Below are positions 25,767 to 34,661 of a stretch of DNA of 64,000 nt, piece after piece. The position numbers and the translations under genes are program-made. Position 1 is the first letter of the stretch. Each line of letters opens with the position of its first letter. The stretch is from contig CACXPX010000007.1 in the NCBI GenBank assembly GCA_902769705.1, forward strand, positions 1 to 64,000, given 5' to 3'. Under the pieces are notes generated by a model. It did no database searches and was not told the origin of the DNA. It saw only the letters and a program-made list of their open reading frames with translations. This stretch comes from an uncultured Prevotellaceae bacterium. GTDB taxonomy: Bacteria; Bacteroidota; Bacteroidia; Bacteroidales; Bacteroidaceae.

Positions 25767-27419
25767 ATGGGAAGAACTATTTGCGCGCTTTTGTTGTTGC
25801 TGGCCTCTGTCACTCAAGGTTTCGCCCAGAAAGTGGACCTCGACTCAGCCTTGCTGTGCCTCGACCGAGCCATCAAGCAGTCGCCACAGTTCGTTGCTGA
25901 GAAACAGCAGACCATCGACCGCCTGACCACCAAGCTCTCCGAAACAACCGACACGCGGGCCCGGTTCCGCCTCTCTCACGAGCTGTTCGAAGAATACCTC
26001 GCCTTTGTCAACGACTCCGCCATTCACTATCTCCAGCAGAGTGTCGCCCTGGCTGAGCGAATGGGAGACGCCTCGCTCGCCGGAGAATGCCTCTCCGAAC
26101 TGTCTTTCCAGTACAGCAATACGGGTATGTACGACGAGGCGCTGTTCACGCTGAAACGCATCGACGAGCACGCTCTCGACCAGTCGGGCCTCGTGGCCTA
26201 CTATCGCGCTTGCAACCACGCCTACAGCGAAATGGCCTTCTATGCGCGCATCGATTCGCTGCAGCAGCAATACCGGCAAGTAGCCCACCGCTACGAGAAG
26301 CTGCTCCTGGAAACCGCCGACAGCACCGACGTGAGAGCCCTGCAGCGCCGCGAGATGACCTTCATGGACAATGGCAGCACCGAGCAGTCGCTTGCTGTCA
26401 ACGACCTCTGGATGAAGCAGGTGAAGCCCGGCACCCACGCCTACGCCCTCACCACCTTCTACCGCTACCTCGAATACGGCCTGCGGGGCGACAGCATACA
26501 GAAGATGCATTGGCTCATCGAGAGCGCCACCAGCGACGTGCGCAACGCCATCATGGACCAAGGCTCCATGTGGGAACTAGCCAACCAGCTGATGATCAAC
26601 GGCGACATCGACCGAGCCTACCGATACATCAGCTTTGCCGGCAACTGCGCCACACGCTTCGGCACACGCCTGCGCTCGTGGCAACTGTCGCCCATCCTCA
26701 CCGCCATCGACTCCAAATACCAGCAATACCAAGTGCGCGACAAGCGCCGCACACTCATCTTCCTCGTCGCCTTCGGCCTGCTCTCACTCGTCTTGGCATT
26801 CTCCCTCTACGACGTGCTCCGCCAGCATCGCCGCCTCCGTGCCGCCCACCGCCAGGTGAACGAGCAGAACGCACAGCTCACCTCCCTCAACGAGCAGCTC
26901 TCCGTGCTCAACGCCAAGCTCTCCACCCACAACACCAAGCTCGCCACAGCCAACAGCGTCAAAGAAGAATACGTGGGCCATTTCATGCGGCTCTGCTCCA
27001 TGTATATCGACAAAATGGACAACTTCCGCAAACGCGTCAACCGAATGGTGAAAAGCCACGAATACAACGACCTCTACCAGCTCACACGCTCACAAGAGTT
27101 CCGCGACCGCGAACTCGAAGACCTCTACGTTAGCTTCGACTCAGCCTTCCTACACCTCTTCCCCAACTTCATCGACGACTTCAACGCCCTGCTGCGCCCC
27201 GAAGAACGCATCGTCGTAGAAGAAGAAAACACCCTCTCCACAGGACTCCGCATATTCGCACTCATCCGGCTCGGCATCGACGACTCGTCAAAAATAGCCG
27301 AGTTCCTCCACTACTCCGTCAACACCATCTACAACTATCGCGCACGCATCAAGAACGGAGCACTATGCGACCGCGAACTTTTCGAGCAGCATGTGCGCGA
27401 AATTGGAAAGCCGACATAG
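25767..27419 (+). CDS. SusR/DUF6377-like membrane-bound transcriptional regulator
   Basis: 550 residues. Signal peptide (CALLLLLASVTQGFAQ), then TPR-like helical repeats to about residue 320 (periplasmic sensor). A membrane helix follows at about 328-349 (LIFLVAFGLLSLVLAFSLY), then a coiled coil (about 352-400, Leu/Asn/Gln-rich heptads). The cytoplasmic C-terminal domain ends in a LuxR-like helix-turn-helix (RLGIDDSSKIAEFLHYSVNTI, YNYRARIK). This plan matches the regulators often placed beside susCD loci in Bacteroidales. It probably senses a periplasmic glucan fragment and activates the operon. Own promoter. Confidence 0.82.
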   Translation: MGRTICALLLLLASVTQGFAQKVDLDSALLCLDRAIKQSPQFVAEKQQTIDRLTTKLSETTDTRARFRLSHELFEEYLAFVNDSAIHYLQQSVALAERMGDASLAGECLSELSFQYSNTGMYDEALFTLKRIDEHALDQSGLVAYYRACNHAYSEMAFYARIDSLQQQYRQVAHRYEKLLLETADSTDVRALQRREMTFMDNGSTEQSLAVNDLWMKQVKPGTHAYALTTFYRYLEYGLRGDSIQKMHWLIESATSDVRNAIMDQGSMWELANQLMINGDIDRAYRYISFAGNCATRFGTRLRSWQLSPILTAIDSKYQQYQVRDKRRTLIFLVAFGLLSLVLAFSLYDVLRQHRRLRAAHRQVNEQNAQLTSLNEQLSVLNAKLSTHNTKLATANSVKEEYVGHFMRLCSMYIDKMDNFRKRVNRMVKSHEYNDLYQLTRSQEFRDRELEDLYVSFDSAFLHLFPNFIDDFNALLRPEERIVVEEENTLSTGLRIFALIRLGIDDSSKIAEFLHYSVNTIYNYRARIKNGALCDRELFEQHVREIGKPT

Positions 27420-27523
27420 CAGGTAGCACACTTAAAGCTGAAAAAAGCATAAAAAATCCCATGTTAGTACACCCCGACCAAAAGAATTTTTCATTTTTCA
27501 TCTTTAATGTTTAATTTATTCAT

Positions 27524-27531
27524 TACCTTTG
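27524..27531 (+). promoter_or_regulatory. -7 box of the aldolase gene
   Basis: TACCTTTG, 46 bases upstream of the start codon. Confidence 0.7.
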
Positions 27532-27577
27532 CATTCGTTAATTAACGGAACTTTTTAGTATTAATTTTTTAGATATT

Positions 27578-28582
27578 ATGGTAAGTTACAAAACATTAGG
27601 CCTGGTGAACACACGCGATATGTTTGCCCGTGCCATCAATGGCGGTTACGCCATCCCAGCATTCAATTTCAACAACATGGAGCAGCTGCAGGCCATCATC
27701 AAGGCCAGCGCCGACCTCAAGAGCCCCGTCATCCTTCAGGTGTCGGCTGGTGCACGCAAGTATGCCAACCAGACCCTCCTGCAGTATATGGCACAGGGAG
27801 CCGTGGAGTATGCTAAGGAGCTCGGTTGCGAGCATCCCGAAATCGCCCTCCACCTCGACCACGGAGCAAACTTCGAGATCTGCAAGAGCTGCGTAGACAT
27901 GGGCTTCTCAAGCGTGATGATCGACGGCAGCTCACTGCCCTACGAAGAGAACATCGCCCTCACCAAGAAAGTCGTGGACTATGCCCATCAGTTCGACGTC
28001 ACCGTTGAAGGTGAGCTCGGCGTGCTTGCAGGTGTTGAGGATGAAGTAGTCGCAGCCGAGAGCCACTACACAAAGCCCGAGGAAGTCATCGACTTCGTAG
28101 GCCGCACAGGCGTAGACTCACTCGCCATCTCCATCGGTACTTCGCACGGTGCCTACAAGTTCACCCCCGAGCAGTGCACACGCGACCCGAAGACCGGCAA
28201 GCTCGTTCCCCCGCCACTCGCATTCGACGTCCTCGACGCCATCATGGTCAAGCTCCCCGGCTTCCCCATCGTGCTCCACGGTTCGTCAAGCGTTCCCCAG
28301 GAGTATGTCGACATCATCAACCAGTATGGTGGCAAGCTCCCCGATGCAGTAGGTATCCCCGAAGAGCAGCTCCGCAAAGCCGCTAAGAGCGCCGTCTGCA
28401 AAATCAACATCGACTCCGACTCTCGTCTGGCCTTCACCGCAGCCGTCCGCAAGACCCTCGCAGAGAAGCCCGGTGAGTTCGACCCCCGCAAATACTGCGG
28501 TCCCGCTCGCGACGAGATGGAGAAAATGTACAAGCACAAGATTACCGACGTGCTGGGCTCAGACAACAAGCTGGCCGAGTAA
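27578..28582 (+). CDS. fba: class II fructose-1,6-bisphosphate aldolase
   Basis: 334 residues. Zinc-dependent aldolase of glycolysis and gluconeogenesis, interconverting fructose-1,6-bisphosphate with glyceraldehyde-3-phosphate and dihydroxyacetone phosphate. Seen: IPAFNFNNMEQ near the N-terminus, the metal-binding and catalytic HLDHG (about 92-96), VEGELGVLAG, SIGTSHGAYKF and the phosphate-binding VLHGSSS with KINIDSD. Complete and of usual length. Single-gene unit with a strong promoter and terminator, expected for a highly expressed central-metabolism gene. Confidence 0.96.
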   Translation: MVSYKTLGLVNTRDMFARAINGGYAIPAFNFNNMEQLQAIIKASADLKSPVILQVSAGARKYANQTLLQYMAQGAVEYAKELGCEHPEIALHLDHGANFEICKSCVDMGFSSVMIDGSSLPYEENIALTKKVVDYAHQFDVTVEGELGVLAGVEDEVVAAESHYTKPEEVIDFVGRTGVDSLAISIGTSHGAYKFTPEQCTRDPKTGKLVPPPLAFDVLDAIMVKLPGFPIVLHGSSSVPQEYVDIINQYGGKLPDAVGIPEEQLRKAAKSAVCKINIDSDSRLAFTAAVRKTLAEKPGEFDPRKYCGPARDEMEKMYKHKITDVLGSDNKLAE

Positions 28583-28650
28583 TCCAAAGTGATTACCAAT
28601 AGATATTGGCTTTTTTTTAGGTGTTTTGCCATTATCTATCGAAAATAACA

Positions 28651-28687
28651 AACGGGAAACTGCACACGCGGTTCCCCGTTTTTTTTG
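28651..28687 (+). terminator. intrinsic terminator of fba
   Basis: A ten-base stem with one mismatch (AACGGGAAAC / GTTCCCCGTT) and a ten-base loop, followed by seven or more T. Confidence 0.85.
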
Positions 28688-28722
28688 TTTACATTGCTCG
28701 GCTAAATTATCATCTGAGGGTG

Positions 28723-28832
28723 TCACTTGTGGCATCTAACCCGCTCACATGTGGCATCTGACGACCTCACTCCATATATGTGATACCCTCAGATGCCATA
28801 TGTGACAACTTCAAAGCATCCTTTTCAGATCT
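28723..28832. repeat. 22-bp dyad repeat array 2
   Basis: Units start at 28723, 28745, 28767, 28789 and 28811. All begin with TCA; the last is degenerate. Mainly the CATCTGA and ATGTGA arm types. Lies between convergent genes. Confidence 0.85.
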
Positions 28833-28875
28833 GAAAAAGTGTAAAGGACACGGAAAGACTAAATGTGGCAAATGT

Positions 28876-29100
28876 CAACATCTTCATCTCATTATGGTTG
28901 CAAAACGATCTCTTTTTTGTTCCAGCAAATGGTGAAAATTGGCCCTTGTTGCTCTCATTTTCAGAATGAGATATGCCATTTGACCGCAAAGTACCTCCAA
29001 ATGAGACCTAAGTATTGAAATTCAGAACAGCAAATAAGTGCGCAAAGTGTAGAGAAATACATCGAAACAAGCATTTTTTACTTGTTTTTGCGGCTTTTTA
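28876..29100. repeat. diverged ~220-bp intergenic block, copy 2
   Basis: Homologous to 789-1005, including the shared perfect 20-mer at 28984-29003. No coding potential seen. Confidence 0.6.
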
Positions 29101-29216
29101 GAGGAAAAATCAGCATGTTTTTGTCCCTTTTACAGGTTTTGAGACACGAGTGTCGAACTCTCACAAATTCGTATCTTATTGGTAATCAGCATTTTAGAAG
29201 AATTGTTAATGGCCAA

Positions 29217-29369
29217 AGCGTTACAGTTACAGTTGTTACAGTTGTTTTTTAAGGGTATCCATTCCCCCTGATATACTATATAACTATATATATATCAATT
29301 AGTTATATAATCTTTAGAAGGGGGTGCTGTTACACATTTTTTAATTGTAACAACTGTAACTGTAACGCT
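29217..29369. repeat. nested long hairpin element 1 (24-bp perfect arms)
   Basis: Outer arms 29217-29240 and 29346-29369 are perfect inverted repeats of 24 bp built from tandem TTACAG / GTTACAGTT words. Nested within are CCCCCT (29264-29269) pairing with AGGGGG (29319-29324) and TATATAACTA (29277-29286) pairing with TAGTTATATA (29300-29309). No protein is encoded. Architecture matches 50063-50178. Confidence 0.85.
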
Positions 29370-29401
29370 CGGTTGTATTCTATTGTTTCATTGCTAAACC
29401 T

Positions 29402-31474
29402 TTATTGTCTCAATAGTCGCTCAATCTCATCGAAGTCGGGCACACTTAGGCTGTTCCCATTGCAAGTTGCAGGATAGATCCGTTGGCCTTCTGCATCGAA
29501 GACCATATAGACGTAATCTGTAAAATCATTCGTCAATTGTTTCACGATATTCTGATATGCAATCTGCGACGGCAGCGGATAGTGCTCACCGCGAAGTTGG
29601 GCTATCTGCTGTTTCCATGCCGGTTGATATGAGAAACTGAAATCAATGAAGACAAACACGGCCTGACTGTCAGCCAATCTTTTCTGCATGGGGATGACGG
29701 CATAACGGTTTAGTCGAGAACCATAATCGATAGGTGAGGAATTCCACATTTGCACATAGATTGGATGTCCCCGATATGGTGCTATGATGGAGTCTATGGT
29801 CAACGACATCAACTGCTCTTCTATTTTTTTCTTTTCATCCCATTTTAGATTAGGGGGTATCAAATCATGAATGGTATAGCCTGTACGATGGCGGTTTTCC
29901 TCTGTGAGTCGTGCCAATTTATCGCTGAAGTATTTCAGGTAGTTCCTGTAGTCTTGCGGCAGTGCTGCCAATTCTTGTTCTTGCTGCAGGGAGTCGATGG
30001 GTGTCAACTTGTCCATCTGTAGTCCCTGTAAGGTACGAGCCTTTAGTTCGTTATCAAATAGTTCAGGTAAAAGTACTGGTAGTTGTTGTAAGAATCTCAC
30101 GATCCTGTCATAGAACGGAGGACATAATAGTTGGCGAGGGTCTTGGAGTTGGCGCATGTATATTTTGATATGTTCCATCTCTACAGTGTCTGCGTCTATC
30201 CAATAGTCTCCCCATTCCCGTCTCCACTGATCAAGTTCTTCTTGTGTGGCACCATTACCAGGTCTGTTTGCATTGCGCTGTTTTTCACGTTCCCGAGTGA
30301 CATTCTGCAGGATGCCGCTTATAAAATGTACGGCAACCAGCGAGTCATTAAGTGCCAGCAACTGTCTCATCTGTGGTGAACCATTGCGAGAGGCGGCATG
30401 ACAGGCGAAAAAGTTCATGAGGTGTTCCTTCAGTTTCTGGATACTGATGGCAAACGGCTCTTTCAGCAGACTGTCAGCCAAACTTCTTGCCTGTTTCTCA
30501 AGTTCAATTCCCTGTTCAATGACCGTGGGCTTGAGTTGATTCCATTCTGTACTCAGTCGAGCCAGGGGACCGCTGGTGATGTAGGCCAAAGGTGCCGAAA
30601 TGCTATCACTTCCATAGCGGCGGCGACGTGATACTTCGCGCATGTTGATATACAACTCGGTCTCTCGGTCAGGTTCGGCATAGAAGAACACATCTTGGTC
30701 ACCTAATGGAATGTCGATAGGTGAAAGGTGCGTCAGTGGCACCTGGGCAATGAAGTCGCCTGATGGCAACACATTAGCCAAGATAGTATCACAAGGCCAA
30801 GGCGACTTTATCTGATAGGAACTGGCACCAATGCGCAGGCACACCTGTTCCTTCATGCCCGGACAATACTCTAACAGATGGCCGCGGACGGTGGCCATAC
30901 CGAAATGTATTTTGGGAATGGGCAATGTGTCGCCGGCGGCAGGCATAGTCGATAGTTTTCGTTCCAGTTCCTTGGGCAGAACAATTGGTGGCAGGGGGGT
31001 GCCGTCGATGCGAATGCCAAAGAATCCCCACTCGCCACGATCTCCTGTCTCTGTCAGGTCGATGGTGTGAACGCGCTTCGGTAGAGGCGGGAATACAAGG
31101 CGCACAATAAAGTCGCCCTTCTTTGGAGCCGTGAAGTGCTGTCCTATACGGATATCATAGTCACCCTCTATATTGCGGATGAAATATTGCCTTCCCCGTT
31201 CATCGCGCAGACAGATGGTAGGGTCGAAACGTTTCCAAAGGTATGATCCCATCTGAAGTTCTACGATGGTGGCCGTATCGTTGCGTTCGACGGCTTTCAA
31301 CAATGCCGTCTCATCATGGCCACGATAGACGAAAACTGTATATTGGAGACCAGTAAATCCTTGTCCCTGATAGACGAATGGTGGATCTTCTATGCGTATG
31401 TTCTTAGCCTGGGAGGTCAGACTGAAAAACACCAGTAACAAAAGGAAGCAAAGAATCTTTTTCATCTCATTCAT
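29402..31474 (-). CDS. exported protein with degenerate thioredoxin-like C-terminal domain
   Basis: 690 residues from the ATG at 31474, which overlaps the stop of the upstream M56 gene as ATGA. Signal peptide ILCFLLLLVFFSLTSQA. The middle is long and helical, unrecognised. The C-terminal ~150 residues follow the TlpA/thioredoxin layout: GHPIYVQMWNSSP where active enzymes have a WCxxC site, then AVFVFIDFSF, then WKQQIAQLRGEHYPLP, then VYMVFDAEGQRI. Both redox cysteines are absent (WNSSP), so it is probably a binding rather than a redox domain. Third gene of a BlaI / M56-TonB operon; perhaps the target or sensor of that system. Confidence 0.7.
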   Translation of the reverse strand: MNEMKKILCFLLLLVFFSLTSQAKNIRIEDPPFVYQGQGFTGLQYTVFVYRGHDETALLKAVERNDTATIVELQMGSYLWKRFDPTICLRDERGRQYFIRNIEGDYDIRIGQHFTAPKKGDFIVRLVFPPLPKRVHTIDLTETGDRGEWGFFGIRIDGTPLPPIVLPKELERKLSTMPAAGDTLPIPKIHFGMATVRGHLLEYCPGMKEQVCLRIGASSYQIKSPWPCDTILANVLPSGDFIAQVPLTHLSPIDIPLGDQDVFFYAEPDRETELYINMREVSRRRRYGSDSISAPLAYITSGPLARLSTEWNQLKPTVIEQGIELEKQARSLADSLLKEPFAISIQKLKEHLMNFFACHAASRNGSPQMRQLLALNDSLVAVHFISGILQNVTREREKQRNANRPGNGATQEELDQWRREWGDYWIDADTVEMEHIKIYMRQLQDPRQLLCPPFYDRIVRFLQQLPVLLPELFDNELKARTLQGLQMDKLTPIDSLQQEQELAALPQDYRNYLKYFSDKLARLTEENRHRTGYTIHDLIPPNLKWDEKKKIEEQLMSLTIDSIIAPYRGHPIYVQMWNSSPIDYGSRLNRYAVIPMQKRLADSQAVFVFIDFSFSYQPAWKQQIAQLRGEHYPLPSQIAYQNIVKQLTNDFTDYVYMVFDAEGQRIYPATCNGNSLSVPDFDEIERLLRQ

Positions 31475-32973
31475 TGGTTTTTGAATTGTATAGGTAACGT
31501 ATATGACCACATTGTCGGCTTACCTTCCCAATCACGGGCTGGTGACCAATGGGGCATCTCTTTCACAATTTGAGTGGCGGCACGGTCTATCTCTTCGTTC
31601 ACGCTGCTGCGTACCTCAACCTCTCTGATTGATCCATCAAGAAAAACCTTAAAGCGCACATAGACAATTTCATCTGTAGGCATAATACCTGATTGTAAGG
31701 CTGCATTCACGTGTTCCCTCAGATAGTCACGCAAGGCTGATGCACCGCCCGGGAATGCGGGGAGTTGTCCTTGGACGCCTAATTGATAATACGCACTCGG
31801 CAACTCTCTACCATGAGGTTTTTCTTCTTTTGTTTCTGATTCTGGTTCGGTTGGTGAATCCGTTATTACCTTTTCCTCCTGTGGTTCCACCTTTTTCTCG
31901 AGTTCTATCTTTGTATCAGGTTCTTCTGTCCGAAGCATTTCAGGTTGTACCAATTCTTCGATATCTTCCACTTTCTCTACTTCCATTTCCACCACCTCCT
32001 TCAGTTTTGGTGTAGCGAAGGCCATAAGCGCTAATGCACTCAGCGGTAGGAGATAGAAGGCTTTCAAGGCAACCCATCGTCGAGATGGCTGGCGGTACAT
32101 CATGATGAACCTTCGTTTGATGGGACTATGGTTCAAGGCATTCACTACGGGTTGCAATCTTGTGCTGGTTGCCTTGCGGATGAGGAGCTGCTGATACTCT
32201 TCATCCTTGATGCCTGTGGAAAGCACGTGTCGGTCGGCCTGATATTCGTGGACGTCGCGCAGGTCTTGGCGCATCATCCAAGCAAAGGGCACAAACCACA
32301 GCATGCGGCAAGTGAATTCGCAGAGCAGCATGTCCCACGAATGCCCAAGGCGAATGTGTGACAGTTCGTGCTGAATGACGGGATTTGCACTCACATCAGC
32401 GGGATTGAGTATCATCCATCGCATCCAGCTGCAAGGTGTCTTGATGTCTGGATGAGTGATGGCACGCACATGACGGGGCAGACCTTCTATCGTGACCCTC
32501 TTGCCCTGAAGGATGAGCCTGGTGAGCATCGCCAACGACCAGAAGTAGCGCAGCCAAGCGATGAACAAGCCAAACACGTATATTTCAATCAGGAGAAGAA
32601 GCGTCTGGGCCCAATTCCATTTCCCATTACCGAGCAGGAAATGGTCAATTTTTACAGGTGTGTTGGTAATCCTGCTTATATTTCGGGCGTATTCAGCCTC
32701 TGCATCACTTGCCCAATAGTCGCCCTCCTTCTTTACAATGCGTTCCTCTGCGAGAATACGCGATTCTAGTATCTCGCGCCCCTGCGTAACGTAGTTGGGT
32801 GTCTTGGTCTCTAACTGAACGAAGGGGAGAACCATACTGGCCAATAGTATGACCAACAGCACCACACGGTTCATGCTATGAAGCGTCTCGCGCTTCAGCA
32901 ACAAACCGAATAGCGAATAGAGTAGTGTCAGACAGACGGCCCACCTGACTATATAAATGATGAATGCTGCCAT
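31471..32973 (-). CDS. M56 (BlaR1-type) membrane metallopeptidase fused to a TonB C-terminal domain
   Basis: 500 residues. N-terminal membrane helices (residues about 5-60 and 100-125). The M56 zinc site HELSHIRLGH lies at about residue 205 (HExxH). A further helix sits near 285-300, then a Pro/Glu-rich periplasmic linker (about 310-400). A TonB-like C-terminal domain (about 405-500, FPGGASALRDYLREHV, YVRFKVFLDGSIREVEV) ends the protein. BlaR1-like proteins sense an envelope signal and cleave the BlaI repressor, whose gene precedes this one by three bases. M56-TonB fusions are common in Bacteroidetes; what they sense is not known. Confidence 0.9.
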   Translation of the reverse strand: MAAFIIYIVRWAVCLTLLYSLFGLLLKRETLHSMNRVVLLVILLASMVLPFVQLETKTPNYVTQGREILESRILAEERIVKKEGDYWASDAEAEYARNISRITNTPVKIDHFLLGNGKWNWAQTLLLLIEIYVFGLFIAWLRYFWSLAMLTRLILQGKRVTIEGLPRHVRAITHPDIKTPCSWMRWMILNPADVSANPVIQHELSHIRLGHSWDMLLCEFTCRMLWFVPFAWMMRQDLRDVHEYQADRHVLSTGIKDEEYQQLLIRKATSTRLQPVVNALNHSPIKRRFIMMYRQPSRRWVALKAFYLLPLSALALMAFATPKLKEVVEMEVEKVEDIEELVQPEMLRTEEPDTKIELEKKVEPQEEKVITDSPTEPESETKEEKPHGRELPSAYYQLGVQGQLPAFPGGASALRDYLREHVNAALQSGIMPTDEIVYVRFKVFLDGSIREVEVRSSVNEEIDRAATQIVKEMPHWSPARDWEGKPTMWSYTLPIQFKNQ

Positions 32974-32976
32974 TTC

Positions 32977-33342
32977 CTATTTGTGTTTGTTTTCTTTCAG
33001 TTCCTTCAGAAAGTCTAACAGTTCCTCTTCGCTTACTTTCTCGTCGGCTACGAGCGAGGAAACCAATTCAATGTAAGAGTTCTTGAAATAGCGGCCAACA
33101 AATCCACCTAATTTCCTACGGCCATAATCGTCCTTGCTCACTATCGGTTCGTAGATGTAGCCTCGGCCGACAGGTTTGTGTGTGAGGAAATGCTTGCGTT
33201 CCAAAGACTGGAACATGGTGGCGATGGTGTTGATATGCGGCTGTGGCTCTGGGTAGCGTGCCTGCACATCTTTTGGAGCACAAGGGCCTATCTCCCAAAT
33301 CTGCTCCATCACTTCTTCTTCCTTGGTCGTTAGTTTGTTCAT
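32977..33342 (-). CDS. BlaI/MecI/CopY-family repressor
   Basis: 121 residues from the ATG at 33342; a TTG three codons upstream is less likely. Winged helix-turn-helix with the family opening LTTKEEEVMEQIWEIGPCAPKDV and the recognition-helix pattern NTIATMFQSLERKHFLTH, followed by a C-terminal dimerisation helix. Dimers repress their own operon until the M56 partner cleaves them. Promoter at 33374-33381. Confidence 0.92.
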   Translation of the reverse strand: MNKLTTKEEEVMEQIWEIGPCAPKDVQARYPEPQPHINTIATMFQSLERKHFLTHKPVGRGYIYEPIVSKDDYGRRKLGGFVGRYFKNSYIELVSSLVADEKVSEEELLDFLKELKENKHK

Positions 33343-33373
33343 AATTTTCAACGTGTTTTTTAGTTCGATGTGG

Positions 33374-33381
33374 CAAAGATA
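33374..33381 (-). promoter_or_regulatory. -7 box of the BlaI operon
   Basis: TATCTTTG on the minus strand, 32 bases before the start codon. Confidence 0.6.
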
Positions 33382-33480
33382 GTTTTTTGCTGAATAACTT
33401 CAAAATAAAACCTTTGCCTTTTAAACTATTTTTACCGTTGAATTGAAGATAGTATGTCTAAAGTGTTTTTCAGGGTCAGA

Positions 33481-33508
33481 AAAAGGCGGAATTCTGTTGA
33501 ACTCCGCC
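33481..33508 (-). terminator. intrinsic terminator of the nnr-DUF4831 operon
   Basis: GGCGGA-a-TTC pairs with GAA-c-TCCGCC; on the minus strand the stem runs into a T-rich tract. Confidence 0.75.
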
Positions 33509-33543
33509 GTTGTTGCCAATTAAGAAAACTGTTTGTTTCCCTT

Positions 33544-34587
33544 TTATTTCTCTAACGCTGCTTCCTTGATGCTCTCGATGGTTCCGGTGATGGGGCTGAG
33601 GATGATTTGGCTGGTCATCTTCTTGCCGAAGAGGTCGGGGCTGAGGGGTTCGATTTTGCCGAACTGGGCGGCGTTGAGGGTGTATTTCTCCATCACCTTG
33701 TCTTCCTTGTAGAGTGCCACTTGTATGCGGCCGGGAACGTTGACGTAGAGTCCGAGCTCGTCTTTGGGCTTCTTGTCTTTGCCTTTGGTTTCGTCGGGTT
33801 TGGCGTTGCGCTCGTCGACGACGGTGACGTAGTAGGGTGCTCCGGCGAGGTCGTCGGCGTCGCAGAATCCGAAGTGGCGTGAGAAACGGAAGAGCAGCTG
33901 TCGTTCTACGGCTTGTGTGGGGAGGAAGTCGATGGTGACTTGTGTGGTGTCGACATCGGTCTGGCCTTCGAACACTTGCATGAGGGCGCGCTCCTGGGTG
34001 TCGAGTCCGTCCATCATGATTCGCAGCTGTTGCCCGTCTTTGGGCATGTTCTCGGCTTGTCCGCGCTGCAGTTGGTTGCGGCTGTCGCGAATGTCGTAGA
34101 TTTCCTGTGCGATGAGCTCAGCCATCTTGGCGGTGCTGCCAGCGGTGAGGATGTCTTCGTTCATGAAGTCGCTGGGGTTGAGGTGTCGGCGTTTGCGTGA
34201 GGGTGTGAATGTTGGCAGTTCGACGGTTGGCGCGGGGTGGGCGGTGTTGATGGCGAGCAGTGTGCCGCTCTCGTCGCGTTGCACCTCGCTGATGGAGAAG
34301 CGTCGGTCGTTGGAGAGTTGGAACTGCTTGGTGGTGTCGGGCACTCCGACGGGTATCATCTGTGTGCTGATGATGCGGTATTCGGTGTAGGGTTCCTGTC
34401 GCACGCCGGTCTTCTTCATATAGCGTTGGGCGTAGGTGGCCAGCTCGCCGGGTGTGTAGACGGTTTTCTCGACGAGGAACTGGAACTTCATGGCTGTTGC
34501 GGGCAGGAAGTAGGTGTTGCTGTTGGGTTGTGCTTTGAGGCCTATTGTGGCGAGCAGCAGCAGGAGGGTGGCAATGGTTTTGTTCAT
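33544..34587 (-). CDS. DUF4831 family exported protein
   Basis: 347 residues. Signal peptide (TIATLLLLLATIGLKAQ). The body matches the DUF4831 pattern: YFLPATAMKFQFLVEKTVYTPGELATYA near the start, IYDIRDSRNQLQRGQAENMPKDG in the middle, and a beta-rich end. DUF4831 proteins occur in Bacteroidetes; their function is unknown. Second gene after nnr, from which it is separated by a tandem 9-bp repeat. Confidence 0.8.
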   Translation of the reverse strand: MNKTIATLLLLLATIGLKAQPNSNTYFLPATAMKFQFLVEKTVYTPGELATYAQRYMKKTGVRQEPYTEYRIISTQMIPVGVPDTTKQFQLSNDRRFSISEVQRDESGTLLAINTAHPAPTVELPTFTPSRKRRHLNPSDFMNEDILTAGSTAKMAELIAQEIYDIRDSRNQLQRGQAENMPKDGQQLRIMMDGLDTQERALMQVFEGQTDVDTTQVTIDFLPTQAVERQLLFRFSRHFGFCDADDLAGAPYYVTVVDERNAKPDETKGKDKKPKDELGLYVNVPGRIQVALYKEDKVMEKYTLNAAQFGKIEPLSPDLFGKKMTSQIILSPITGTIESIKEAALEK

Positions 34588-34590
34588 TTA

Positions 34591-34644
34591 TTTGATGGGT
34601 TTGATGGGTTTGATGGGCTTGATGGGTTTGATGGGCTTGATGGG
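34591..34644. repeat. six tandem 9-bp units (TTTGATGGG)
   Basis: Units start at 34591, 34600, 34609, 34618, 34627 and 34636; two have C for the first T. On the coding (minus) strand the unit reads CCCATCAAA. It occupies the gap between nnr and the DUF4831 start, ending three bases before the start codon. Confidence 0.95.
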
Positions 34645-34661
34645 GAATTTTTTAATTTTCC

